NCBI GenBank assembly: GCA_910588775.1
Contig: CAJURH010000003.1
Location: 42,336-106,335 of the forward strand
Direction of reading: 5' to 3'
DNA: 64,000 bases
DNA from: an uncultured Lachnospiraceae bacterium
Lineage (GTDB): Bacteria; Bacillota; Clostridia; Lachnospirales; Lachnospiraceae
The notes under the pieces were generated by a model. The model saw only the letters and a list, made by a program, of their open reading frames with translations, was not told the origin of the DNA and made no database searches. The translations under genes and the position numbers were made by a program. This document shows, in pieces, positions 16,857 through 24,479 of the stretch. The stretch's first letter is position 1; every line of letters begins with the position of its first letter.

Positions 16857-18041
16857 TTAATATAGTTTCAGGAAACGCACCGCCCATTTCAGAAGTTTGT
16901 AGGAAAATGTCTCCAGCTCCCCGGCGGCTTTTTGAAGTTCCTGGCGGATTTTAATGTGTTGGGGACAGTGGCTTTCGCATTTCCCGCACTGTATGCACTG
17001 GGAGGCGCTGCTGGGGGTTTGGCGAAAGACGGTGCAGCGCTGATAGTCGGCTCGGCCGGCCTTTTTGTTTTCTGCGTACAGGGCGTTGTAGCAGCGAAAA
17101 GCGCCGGGGATGTCCACGCCCTGGGGGCAGGGCATACAGTAGCCGCAGCCGGTGCAGCCAACTTTTATGTTTTTTTTAATCTCTTCCTTTACCTGGGCCA
17201 GAAGCCTGCGGTCGGATTCGGTCATGCAGCCGGGGGGCGATTCGGATGCCGTTTTCAGATTCTGTCGCACCATATTGAGGGAGTTCATGCCGGATAGAAC
17301 GCAGGTGACTTCCGGCTGGTCGTACAGCCATTTGAAGGCCAGGGCGGCTGGGGTGCGTTTTTCCGGGTCGTTTCGGAACAGTTCTTTGGCGGATTTGGGC
17401 AACAGGTCCACCAGGTGGCCGCCTCGCAGGGGTTCCATGATGATGACCGCAAGGCCCTTGGCGCTTGCGTACTTCAGTCCGCTTACGCCAGCCTGGGAAG
17501 TCTCATCCATGTAGTTGTACTGAATTTGGCAGAAATCCCAGTGGTAGGCGTCCACCAACTGTTTGAACATCTCGGAATTGCCGTGGTAGGAGAAACCGAT
17601 GTTTCGTATCTGGCCGCGGGAAAGTTTTTCCGCAATCCATTTCTCAATGCCCCGTTTCTTAAGTTTTTCCCAAGTGGCCACATCTGTGAGCATGTGCATC
17701 AGGTAGTAGTCGATGTGGTCGGTCTGAAGCCGGCGTAGCTGTTCCTGGAAAGTTTTCTCGATTCCTTCCATGGATTTAATCATGTAATGGGGCAGTTTGG
17801 TGGCCAGGAAAACTTTGTCGCGGCATTTGGTGCGCCGCAGGATTTCGCCCACGGCGGCTTCGCTGCCTGGATAGATGTATGCGGTGTCCAGGTAGTTGAC
17901 CCCGCCGTCTATGGCGGCCATCAATTCCGCCTGGGCTTTGTCCAGGTCGATGCCCAGGCCCTGTCTGGAAAAACGCATACAGCCGTACCCGAGAACGGAC
18001 AGGTCGTTTCCTTTTTTGCATTTTCTGTATTGCATCATCAT
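16857..18041 (-). CDS. Aldo/keto reductase with C-terminal [4Fe-4S] ferredoxin domain
   Basis: 394 aa. Residues 1-275 are an AKR TIM barrel: GYGCMRFS, NYLDTAYIYPGSEAAVGE with the catalytic Asp and Tyr, and TKLPHYM with the Lys. Residues about 295-375 carry two Cys clusters, CTGCGYCMPCPQGVDIP and CIQCGKCESHCPQHI, for two [4Fe-4S] centres. Such enzymes couple NAD(P)H chemistry to Fe-S electron transfer in anaerobes. Three ATG codons in a row begin right after the stop of the upstream gene, so translation is probably coupled. Confidence 0.9.
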   Translation of the reverse strand: MMMQYRKCKKGNDLSVLGYGCMRFSRQGLGIDLDKAQAELMAAIDGGVNYLDTAYIYPGSEAAVGEILRRTKCRDKVFLATKLPHYMIKSMEGIEKTFQEQLRRLQTDHIDYYLMHMLTDVATWEKLKKRGIEKWIAEKLSRGQIRNIGFSYHGNSEMFKQLVDAYHWDFCQIQYNYMDETSQAGVSGLKYASAKGLAVIIMEPLRGGHLVDLLPKSAKELFRNDPEKRTPAALAFKWLYDQPEVTCVLSGMNSLNMVRQNLKTASESPPGCMTESDRRLLAQVKEEIKKNIKVGCTGCGYCMPCPQGVDIPGAFRCYNALYAENKKAGRADYQRCTVFRQTPSSASQCIQCGKCESHCPQHIKIRQELQKAAGELETFSYKLLKWAVRFLKLY

Positions 18042-18329
18042 TTAATTATTTTCCAAACTGGCAAAGAACATTCCGTAGAAATCGTCTTCGCCCTCCAGCA
18101 TGGGGGAATTCTCGCCCCCGCCGTTTGTGCTGCGCTTCATGGTTGCGTAAAATTCTTCCCCTGCGCTGATTAGTTCCATCTCGTAGACCGGGTAGCCGAA
18201 TGCGCGGCATGTGCGGCAAAATGAGATAAACGGGTCGCTGTCTTTGCGGGTGTCCAGCAGGGCTTTTTTCAGTTTAGGGTCCTGGGACGCTTTTTTGCGC
18301 AGGTCATCCAAGAGTTCCAGTATGTGCAT
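18042..18329 (-). CDS. Small Nif11-like protein of unknown function
   Basis: 95 aa. The first 55 residues, LDDLRKKASQDPKLKKALLD then FCRTCRAFGYPVYEMEL, follow the pattern of Nif11 leader domains. The tail has a triple glycine and an acidic DDFYGMFFASLENN end. It lacks a Cys/Ser/Thr-rich core, so a peptide-product precursor is doubtful. Its stop abuts the aldo/keto reductase start, suggesting a role connected with that enzyme. Not a confident family assignment. Confidence 0.55.
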   Translation of the reverse strand: MHILELLDDLRKKASQDPKLKKALLDTRKDSDPFISFCRTCRAFGYPVYEMELISAGEEFYATMKRSTNGGGENSPMLEGEDDFYGMFFASLENN

Positions 18330-18364
18330 GTTCTTTTACCCCTTATGGCTTTGCGTCGGTGGGT

Positions 18365-18679
18365 TTACAGGAATTTGATGGATACGTCTTTTGGCAGCGC
18401 CATGTGACATTCCGCTTCTATGCATTTAAGGATTCCAGATGTGACTGGACAAGCCGCGTGAGGGCAGTGTTGGGCGGCGGCTTCGTATAACGGCCCTGTG
18501 CCTGGCTTATGGAACAGGATTTCCATAGCATCCAGCTCTTCGCCCACTTCTTCCATCATTTTTGTCACGTCTTTGCATTTGGATTCCACTTTTACCGTTA
18601 CGTCCATGCCATCTTCGGATTCGGCGGTTACGATGGCGGTCAGGCCGCAGATTCCTGGCATTATTTCTACTTTTGTCAT
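18365..18679 (-). CDS. DUF6951 family protein
   Basis: 104 aa, first gene of the operon ending at 16545. MTKVEIMPGICGLTAIVTAES at the N-terminus and several conserved cysteines (CKDVTK, HCPHAACP, KCIEAEC) match my memory of DUF6951; the cysteines could bind a metal. The ATG at 18679 is chosen because AGGAGG is 9 nt upstream; a longer frame to 18742 has no such site. Confidence 0.65.
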   Translation of the reverse strand: MTKVEIMPGICGLTAIVTAESEDGMDVTVKVESKCKDVTKMMEEVGEELDAMEILFHKPGTGPLYEAAAQHCPHAACPVTSGILKCIEAECHMALPKDVSIKFL

Positions 18680-18763
18680 ACTTATGTACCTCCTTTTTTT
18701 CATAGTAACATTGGATGGGGGCAGTGTCAATCCTGTTATCATGCGTTTGCGCTGGAATGTAAG

Positions 18764-18792
18764 TTGCTAGCGCAGACAGGCTGTGCTATAAT
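18764..18792 (+). promoter_or_regulatory. Sigma-A promoter of the sensory cluster
   Basis: TTGCTA-17 nt-TATAAT, 30 nt upstream of the first solute-binding protein gene, which has a GGAGGCG ribosome binding site. Confidence 0.75.
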
Positions 18793-18822
18793 TTTCCTAA
18801 AAGGAACCGGAGGCGTGAAGGC

Positions 18823-19794
18823 ATGGGACAGAAGAAAAGATTGTTTGTATGGATTTTCGTCCTGCTTTTGGCGGCAGTAAGTATAAGCGGCGGGATTTTT
18901 TACAGTGGAAATCGTCCGGGCAAAGGGCCGGAGGGGCATAAGCCGCTGAAATTTGGCGCCACTTATATGACTATGAATAACCCGTACTTTTCCGCGCTTA
19001 ATGAGAGCATCCGGGAGGTGGTGGAATCCAATGGAGATATTCTGATTACCCGGGACCCCGCGCAGGATCAGAAACGCCAGAACGCCCAGATTCAGGAAAT
19101 GTTAGATGAGGGCGTGGCCGGGATTTTTGTAAATCCGGTGGACTGGGAGGAGATTACGCCGGCCCTGCAGGCGTGCCACGAGGCGCAGGTTCCAGTGTTC
19201 AATGTGGATACGGATGTGAAGGAACCTAAGTATGTGGCCACGGTGATTCAGTCGGATAATTATCAGGCGGGCGTTCAGTGCGCCAGGGACATGATGGCGA
19301 AAAGAGATTCGGCCCGAATCGTGATTATGAATCATTATAATATCCGATCCACCATTCAGCGGGTCCAGGGTTTTCTGGACACCATTGAGGGTCATCCCGC
19401 GTATCAAGTGGTGGAGGAGAAGTCCACCACATCGGAGCTGGAAGTCGCCATGGAAGTGATGAAACAGATTCTGGATACGGACTTGAAATTCGACGTGGTT
19501 TTGGGCGGCAATGATCCCACGGCGCTGGGCGCGTTGGCCGCTTTGCAGATGTGTCATGTGGAGGACCGGGTAATGATTTACGGCATTGATGGCTCACCGG
19601 ATAGCAAGGCCATGATTCAGCAAGGGTATATGGAGGGAACCAGCGCCCAGCGGCCCATTCGCATGGGGCGGATCAGCGCCCAGGCGGCGTATAACTATCT
19701 GGAAGGGAAGAAAATTAAGAAAAACATTACGGTGGAAGTGACTTTGATTACCAGAGATAACCTGGATGAGTTCGACGTGGACGGGTGGCAGTGA
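18823..19794 (+). CDS. Membrane-anchored sugar-binding protein (Peripla_BP_4 type)
   Basis: 323 aa. One N-terminal transmembrane helix (about residues 7-27) followed by a ribose/galactose-type periplasmic-binding fold: FGATYMTMNNPYFSALNESI, GVAGIFVNPVDWEEI, VFNVDTDV, VVLGGNDPTALGALAAL, YGIDGSPDSKAMIQQG. There is no lipobox cysteine after the helix, so it should stay tethered by the helix. No permease or ATPase gene is near; a histidine kinase and regulator follow, so it most likely presents a sugar-like ligand to the kinase. Confidence 0.85.
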   Translation: MGQKKRLFVWIFVLLLAAVSISGGIFYSGNRPGKGPEGHKPLKFGATYMTMNNPYFSALNESIREVVESNGDILITRDPAQDQKRQNAQIQEMLDEGVAGIFVNPVDWEEITPALQACHEAQVPVFNVDTDVKEPKYVATVIQSDNYQAGVQCARDMMAKRDSARIVIMNHYNIRSTIQRVQGFLDTIEGHPAYQVVEEKSTTSELEVAMEVMKQILDTDLKFDVVLGGNDPTALGALAALQMCHVEDRVMIYGIDGSPDSKAMIQQGYMEGTSAQRPIRMGRISAQAAYNYLEGKKIKKNITVEVTLITRDNLDEFDVDGWQ

Positions 19795-19869
19795 CAGGAA
19801 TGTGGGGCGGGTATCAATGGCATGTAGATGTGGTGACTACGGAAATAGTGGACAAGGCATTTTTGATGA

Positions 19870-19983
19870 ATGAATATCAATCGGGTTTTCAGGCGTAATA
19901 GTGTTGATTTGAAAATTATATGGAACGCGTTATGTGAGGATATTCCTGATTTGAAGTAACGGTTGGAAGAAATCATTGGGTGA
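19870..19983 (+). pseudogene. Relic of a C-terminal coding segment
   Basis: From the ATG at 19870 a frame reads DLKIIWNALCEDIPDLK, a TAA (19957-19959), then RLEEIIG and TGA (19981-19983). The residues on both sides of the TAA read as one amphipathic C-terminal helix, so the TAA is likely a nonsense change in a decayed gene fragment. The parent is not identified. It sits between the first binding protein and the kinase. Confidence 0.3.
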
Positions 19984-19988
19984 TTTTA

Positions 19989-21296
19989 ATGAAAGCGAAA
20001 AGAATTGAGATTTCCCTGGCGAAATATCTGATGTTGTTTTTAAACTGGGTCACGGTGGTGGCGGTGACGGGATTTATTCTGGTGACCACAAATAATATTC
20101 GGGATTCCTACATTGCCAGAGATTTTATCGACGGGGTGGAGGCGATTCCGTGGAAGCCAGAGGCGATCTTTGCGGCATGCGTGCTGCTGATGGGGGCTTT
20201 GAGCTTGTCCTTTGTCATGCGGGATATTGTCCATTTCAAGGACGGCAGGCTGGAAGCGGGCTCTTTGTTTTTTGACTTTGCGGTGAGCATTGGGATTGTG
20301 TATTTGTTAAATTTTAATTACAATGGCATTTTGCTGTGGGTGTTCGCCAATGTGATTTTCTACACCAAGAACAGTTCCGGACAGTTTTTGTTCATGCTGT
20401 TAGGCGTGTTCAGTTTCGTGGGGACGGATTATGGGCTGGCCTCTGTGAATTATTCGCTGTATGACATTCAGGACTATATTGAGTATTATAATGTGGGCCA
20501 GCAGTCTTATATATTGGGGATTTACAATGTGCTCACGTCCCTGAATATGGCGCTTTTCATTATTTTCTGCGTGTTCGTGATACAGGAGCAGCGGGGGACC
20601 ATACAGCAGGTCAATGAATTGTATGAGGAGCTGCAGCGGGCCAATGAGAAGCTTCAGAAGTACGCGGCCATGAAGGAGAAGATGGGGCAGACCAAGGAGA
20701 GGAACCGGCTGGCCAGGGAAATCCACGATACGCTAGGGCATACCCTGACGGGGATTTCTGCCGGAATTGACGCGTGTATAGCCACCATTGACATTGCTCC
20801 GGACAAGACCAAGAACCAGCTAGAGGTGATTTCCGGGGTGACCCGGGAGGGGATTCAGGAAGTGCGTCGGTCAGTGAGCCGGCTGCGCCCGGACGCGTTG
20901 GAGAGGCTTAGCCTGGAATACGCCATTCAGAAAATGGTGGAGGATAACAATGCTCTTACGGATACGAAAGTTTCCTTTGAATGCCAGGTGCAGCCGCTTC
21001 GGTTTTGTGAGGATGAGGAAAACGCCATTTACCGGGTGATTCAGGAGAGCCTGACCAACGCCATGCGCCACGGGAAGGCTACTCGGGTGGACATTCGGAT
21101 GTGGCGTAAGGATGGGGATGTGCGGCTGACCATTCAGGACAACGGGATTGGCTGCGCGAAGATCCAGCCGGGGTTCGGCACGGAGCATATCCGGGAGCGG
21201 ATTGCCCTTTTAAACGGCACAGTAACATTTGATGGCAGCCACGGTTTTCTGGTGGACGCCACCATTCCAATCAGATGGGGTGAAGAATATGATTAA
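19989..21296 (+). CDS. Sensor histidine kinase (HisKA_3/NarX-like)
   Basis: 435 aa. About six transmembrane segments in the first 190 residues, a coiled coil (about 205-235), the HisKA_3 phosphoacceptor RLAREIHDTLGHTLTGI near residue 250, and an HATPase with VIQESLTNAMRHGKA and DNGIGC. No extracellular sensor domain is evident, which supports sensing through the neighbouring binding proteins. The ATG at 19989 has GGGTGA 5 nt upstream; a GTG at 19980 is an alternative. The final codons overlap the regulator start. Confidence 0.88.
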   Translation: MKAKRIEISLAKYLMLFLNWVTVVAVTGFILVTTNNIRDSYIARDFIDGVEAIPWKPEAIFAACVLLMGALSLSFVMRDIVHFKDGRLEAGSLFFDFAVSIGIVYLLNFNYNGILLWVFANVIFYTKNSSGQFLFMLLGVFSFVGTDYGLASVNYSLYDIQDYIEYYNVGQQSYILGIYNVLTSLNMALFIIFCVFVIQEQRGTIQQVNELYEELQRANEKLQKYAAMKEKMGQTKERNRLAREIHDTLGHTLTGISAGIDACIATIDIAPDKTKNQLEVISGVTREGIQEVRRSVSRLRPDALERLSLEYAIQKMVEDNNALTDTKVSFECQVQPLRFCEDEENAIYRVIQESLTNAMRHGKATRVDIRMWRKDGDVRLTIQDNGIGCAKIQPGFGTEHIRERIALLNGTVTFDGSHGFLVDATIPIRWGEEYD

Positions 21297-21960
21297 AGTG
21301 TTGATAGCGGATGATCAGGAATTGATAAGGCAGAGCTTGCAGATTGTTTTGGACAGCAGGGAGAACCTGCAGGTTACGGACGCGGTGGCAAACGGACAGG
21401 AAGCGGTGGGGAGCGTGCGCCGGGACAGGCCGGACGTGATTTTGATGGATATCCGTATGCCGAAAATGGATGGGGTTCAGTGCACGAAGATTATCAAAGA
21501 CCAGTGCCCGGACATTAAAATCATTATTTTGACCACGTTCGACGACGATGAATATGTGTACAACGCTTTGAAATACGGAGCTAGCGGTTATCTGCTAAAA
21601 GGGGTGTCCATGGACGGGCTGGTGGAGGCCATAGAGACGGTGCACAGCGGCAGGGCCATGCTCAACCCGGACATAGCCGCTAAGGCGCTTAAGTTCTTTT
21701 CCCAGATGGCCAAAGCCGACTATTCCATTCCCATCAGCGATAAGCAGGTGGAAACGCTGACCAAAACGGAGTGGAAGATTATCGGCCAGGTGGAGCGGGG
21801 GGCTTCCAACCGGGAAATCGCGGATGCGCTGAAGCTGTCAGAAGGGACGGTGCGCAACTACTTGAGCGCTATTTTAAATAAGCTTGATTTGCGGGACCGG
21901 ACCCAGCTGGCTATCTGGGCGGTGCAGAGTCAGGCTGGGAAACGCCTGGACAATATTTAG
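21289..21960 (+). CDS. NarL/FixJ-family response regulator
   Basis: 223 aa. Receiver domain with acidic pocket IADDQE, phosphoacceptor in VILMDIRMPKMDG and conserved Lys in SGYLLKG; C-terminal LuxR-type HTH (WKIIGQVERGASNREIADAL, LSEGTVRNYLSAIL). The ATG lies inside the end of the kinase gene (8-nt overlap), giving coupled translation. Expected to control transcription of genes for the ligand sensed by the cluster. Confidence 0.93.
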   Translation: MIKVLIADDQELIRQSLQIVLDSRENLQVTDAVANGQEAVGSVRRDRPDVILMDIRMPKMDGVQCTKIIKDQCPDIKIIILTTFDDDEYVYNALKYGASGYLLKGVSMDGLVEAIETVHSGRAMLNPDIAAKALKFFSQMAKADYSIPISDKQVETLTKTEWKIIGQVERGASNREIADALKLSEGTVRNYLSAILNKLDLRDRTQLAIWAVQSQAGKRLDNI

Positions 21961-21969
21961 AGGAGGGGC

Positions 21970-23283
21970 ATGGTGAGCGGGAAGAAATGGCAGGTGATTG
22001 TGTGGGCGTTTCTGGCGGCGTTTTTTTTGCTGGCGGTGGGCCTGGGCAGAAGAAGCGGCGACACGGTTCTGGAGTTCGGCATGTTCGCCGGAAGCAACTG
22101 GGGCGTGGCCAATGCAGATAGCTGCGTGATTATTGATAAAGCCATAGAAAAGTTTGAAAAAGCCCATCCCGGGGTGCGCATTCATTATTACAGCGGCATT
22201 CCCAAGGAGGATTATTCGGAATGGCTGGCCAGGAAGATTTTGAACGGCGAGACGCCGGATGTATTTATGGCGCTGTCCAATGATTTTGACAAATTAGTTT
22301 CTCTGGAGGCGTTGGCCAATCTGGACGCCTGGATGAGTCAGGACCCGGATTTTGACGGAGAGGCTTTTTTTCAGACGGCGCTGGCTTCCGGCAGGCGAAA
22401 CGGCCAGCAGTATGCCCTGCCCTATGAGACGGTGCCCACGCTGATGTTTGTCAACAAGACGCTTCTGAACCAAGAGGGCTTCGGCGTGCCGGACAGTGAC
22501 TGGGACTGGGAACAGCTTTTGCGCATTTGCAAGAGGATCACCAAGGACACCGACGGGGACGGCCGGGTGGATCAGTTTGGCGTTTACAATTACGGATGGG
22601 CGGAGGCCGCCTACTCCAACGGGGGCAGGCTTTTTGACGAAAACGGAACCCAGTGTTACATTCACTCGGAACAGGTGGCCCAGGCAGTCCGGTACGCCAA
22701 TGAGTTAAGCGATTTGAACCAGGGGCAAAAAGTTATGCAAGAGGACTTCGACGGCGGGCACGTGGCCTTCATGCCGCTTTCTTTCGCAGAGTATCGCACG
22801 TATAAGACTTATCCCTACAAAATCAAGAAATACAGCGCCTTCCAGTGGGACTGCATCACATTTCCGGCAGGTCCCCAGGGGGACAACATTTCTCAAGTGG
22901 ACAGCTTGCTCATCGGAATCAGCAGTCACAGCCACAAGAAACGCCTGGCTTGGGAGTTTTTGAAAACGCTCACTTATGATGAGGAAATTCAAATGGAGAT
23001 CTTCCGTCATTCCCAGGGCGTTTCCGCGCTGCGGGCAGTGACCGGGTCCGGGCGGATGGAGGAAATCCTGCGGCGGGACATGGAGGCCAGCGACCGGGTA
23101 ATTGATAGGAAGCTTCTAAGCGCGGTCATCGAAAACGGTATGGACATGCCCAGGTTCGCCCGGTATGGGGAAGCCCTTGCCCTGGCTGAGGGGGAGATTC
23201 TGAAGATATATGAGGAGGAGAAGAACGTGGACAGTTCGCTGAAAATCGTCCAGCGGGCCATCAATCATTTTCTGACGCAGTAA
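21970..23283 (+). CDS. Membrane-anchored extracellular solute-binding protein (family 1)
   Basis: 437 aa. Transmembrane anchor at about residues 8-26 without a lipobox cysteine, then a MalE-type fold: FEKAHPGVRIHYYSG, GETPDVFMALSNDFDKL, YALPYETVPTLMFVNKTLL, a TDGDGRVDQFG loop, VAFMPLSF. It begins 9 nt after the regulator stop, so it belongs to the same transcript. With no permease in the run, it is more likely a second sensory or signal-modulating receptor than a transporter subunit. Confidence 0.85.
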   Translation: MVSGKKWQVIVWAFLAAFFLLAVGLGRRSGDTVLEFGMFAGSNWGVANADSCVIIDKAIEKFEKAHPGVRIHYYSGIPKEDYSEWLARKILNGETPDVFMALSNDFDKLVSLEALANLDAWMSQDPDFDGEAFFQTALASGRRNGQQYALPYETVPTLMFVNKTLLNQEGFGVPDSDWDWEQLLRICKRITKDTDGDGRVDQFGVYNYGWAEAAYSNGGRLFDENGTQCYIHSEQVAQAVRYANELSDLNQGQKVMQEDFDGGHVAFMPLSFAEYRTYKTYPYKIKKYSAFQWDCITFPAGPQGDNISQVDSLLIGISSHSHKKRLAWEFLKTLTYDEEIQMEIFRHSQGVSALRAVTGSGRMEEILRRDMEASDRVIDRKLLSAVIENGMDMPRFARYGEALALAEGEILKIYEEEKNVDSSLKIVQRAINHFLTQ

Positions 23284-23296
23284 ATGGAGGGATTCT

Positions 23297-23710
23297 ATGT
23301 GGTTCATATTTGCAATCTTATCGGCGGTTTTCGCTGCACTGACTTCTATCTTGGCGAAAATAGGAATCGAAGGGGTGAATTCCAACCTGGCCACGGCTAT
23401 CCGGACAGTGGTGGTTGTTTTTATGGCGTGGGGTATGGTGTTTCTGACCCACGGGCAAAAGGGCTTGTTTGAAATCGGCAAAAAGAGCTGGATTTTTCTG
23501 ATTCTGTCCGGGTTTGCCACCGGCGCGTCCTGGCTGTGTTATTACAGGGCGTTGCAGATGGGAGACGTATCCAAGGTGGCGCCCATCGACAAATTAAGCG
23601 TGGTCATCACAATGGTTTTGGCTTTTGTGTTTCTGCACGAACAATTTACGGTGAAATCGCTGATCGGTTGCGTTTTGATTGGAGTGGGGACATTGGTGAT
23701 GGTTTTGTAG
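23297..23710 (+). CDS. EamA-family half-size membrane transporter
   Basis: 137 aa with five hydrophobic segments, one EamA repeat: MWFIFAILSAVFAALTSIL, GFATGASWLCYYRALQMG, KVAPIDKLSVVITMVLAF. Drug/metabolite transporter superfamily; single-repeat members work as dimers. Substrate unknown. GGAGGGATTCT precedes the ATG, 13 nt after the binding-protein gene, so it may be read through from the sensory cluster. Confidence 0.85.
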   Translation: MWFIFAILSAVFAALTSILAKIGIEGVNSNLATAIRTVVVVFMAWGMVFLTHGQKGLFEIGKKSWIFLILSGFATGASWLCYYRALQMGDVSKVAPIDKLSVVITMVLAFVFLHEQFTVKSLIGCVLIGVGTLVMVL

Positions 23711-23764
23711 TTTAAAGTGTTGCGTTTTTTCATAAAAGCATTCCTCCATATAAGTTTTGATTCT

Positions 23765-24295
23765 TTAACGTTTCTCGTATATCACTTCCGTAATCCCATT
23801 GTAGCTTTGCGCGCACAGCAACCGCAGCCGCAATTCCTGGCGGCGGCTTCCGAACAAGCGCACGCCGTCCCCCAACACTGTGGGAATGATGGAGAGATGA
23901 AACCGATCAATCAGGTCGGCGTCCATAAGCTGCTGCGCAATGGACGCGCCGCCGCATATCCAGATATCTTTGCCCGTCCGTTCCCGCAGCCTTTTCACCA
24001 AATCCGCTGGGGATTCTGAGACAAATTTAATCTTTTCCGTGGAAGTTTTCTGGCGGTGGGTAATCACGTAGCTGGTGAAATCATCGTAAACCCACTGGGA
24101 GGGGGAGAGTTCCGTGGTCACCTGCGCATAAGTTTTCCAACCCATGATAACCGTGTCGATGGTGTTTGTAAATTCTGAATAGGCGTGTTCTGCGTCGGTG
24201 GTTTCATCTTGGCTATCCAGCCAGTCCACTTTGCCGTTTCTGTCCGCAATGTATCCATCCAGGCTCATAGCGATAAATAATACAACTTTTCTCAT
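23765..24295 (-). CDS. RibD C-terminal / dihydrofolate reductase-like protein
   Basis: 176 aa. VLFIAMSLDGYIADRNGKVDWL, VIMGWKTYAQV, and IWICGGASIAQQLMDADLIDRFHLSIIPTVLGDG are typical of the YwjB/YyaP-type DHFR-fold proteins. NADPH-dependent reduction is expected, but the substrate is unknown and folate reduction is not implied. Stand-alone gene, convergent with the EamA gene. Confidence 0.88.
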   Translation of the reverse strand: MRKVVLFIAMSLDGYIADRNGKVDWLDSQDETTDAEHAYSEFTNTIDTVIMGWKTYAQVTTELSPSQWVYDDFTSYVITHRQKTSTEKIKFVSESPADLVKRLRERTGKDIWICGGASIAQQLMDADLIDRFHLSIIPTVLGDGVRLFGSRRQELRLRLLCAQSYNGITEVIYEKR

Positions 24296-24413
24296 GGCTG
24301 ACTCCTTAAATTATTTTATGAAAGGTTTTAAATGGATTGTATCAGATTTGAGAAAGAAGTGAAACAGGGAAAAGCATTCGTGCGTTTGTTTTGTGTTCAA
24401 AATAGGTTCTAAC

Positions 24414-24442
24414 TTGCTTGAACACTCTATACGTGTTAAGAT
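24414..24442 (+). promoter_or_regulatory. Promoter and possible operator for the sugar kinase operon
   Basis: TTGCTT-17 nt-TAAGAT. The spacer contains AACAC (24421-24425) and GTGTT (24433-24437), an inverted repeat where a sugar repressor could bind. Confidence 0.5.
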
Positions 24443-24479
24443 AAGAGCATAAGAAATCCGTAGGGAAGGGAGGCGCGGC

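Noticed and set aside
19799..19897. Short frame MWGGYQWHVDVV.. after the first binding protein
   Set aside because: Only about 32 codons, no convincing ribosome binding site or family; overlaps the relic at 19870 in another frame.
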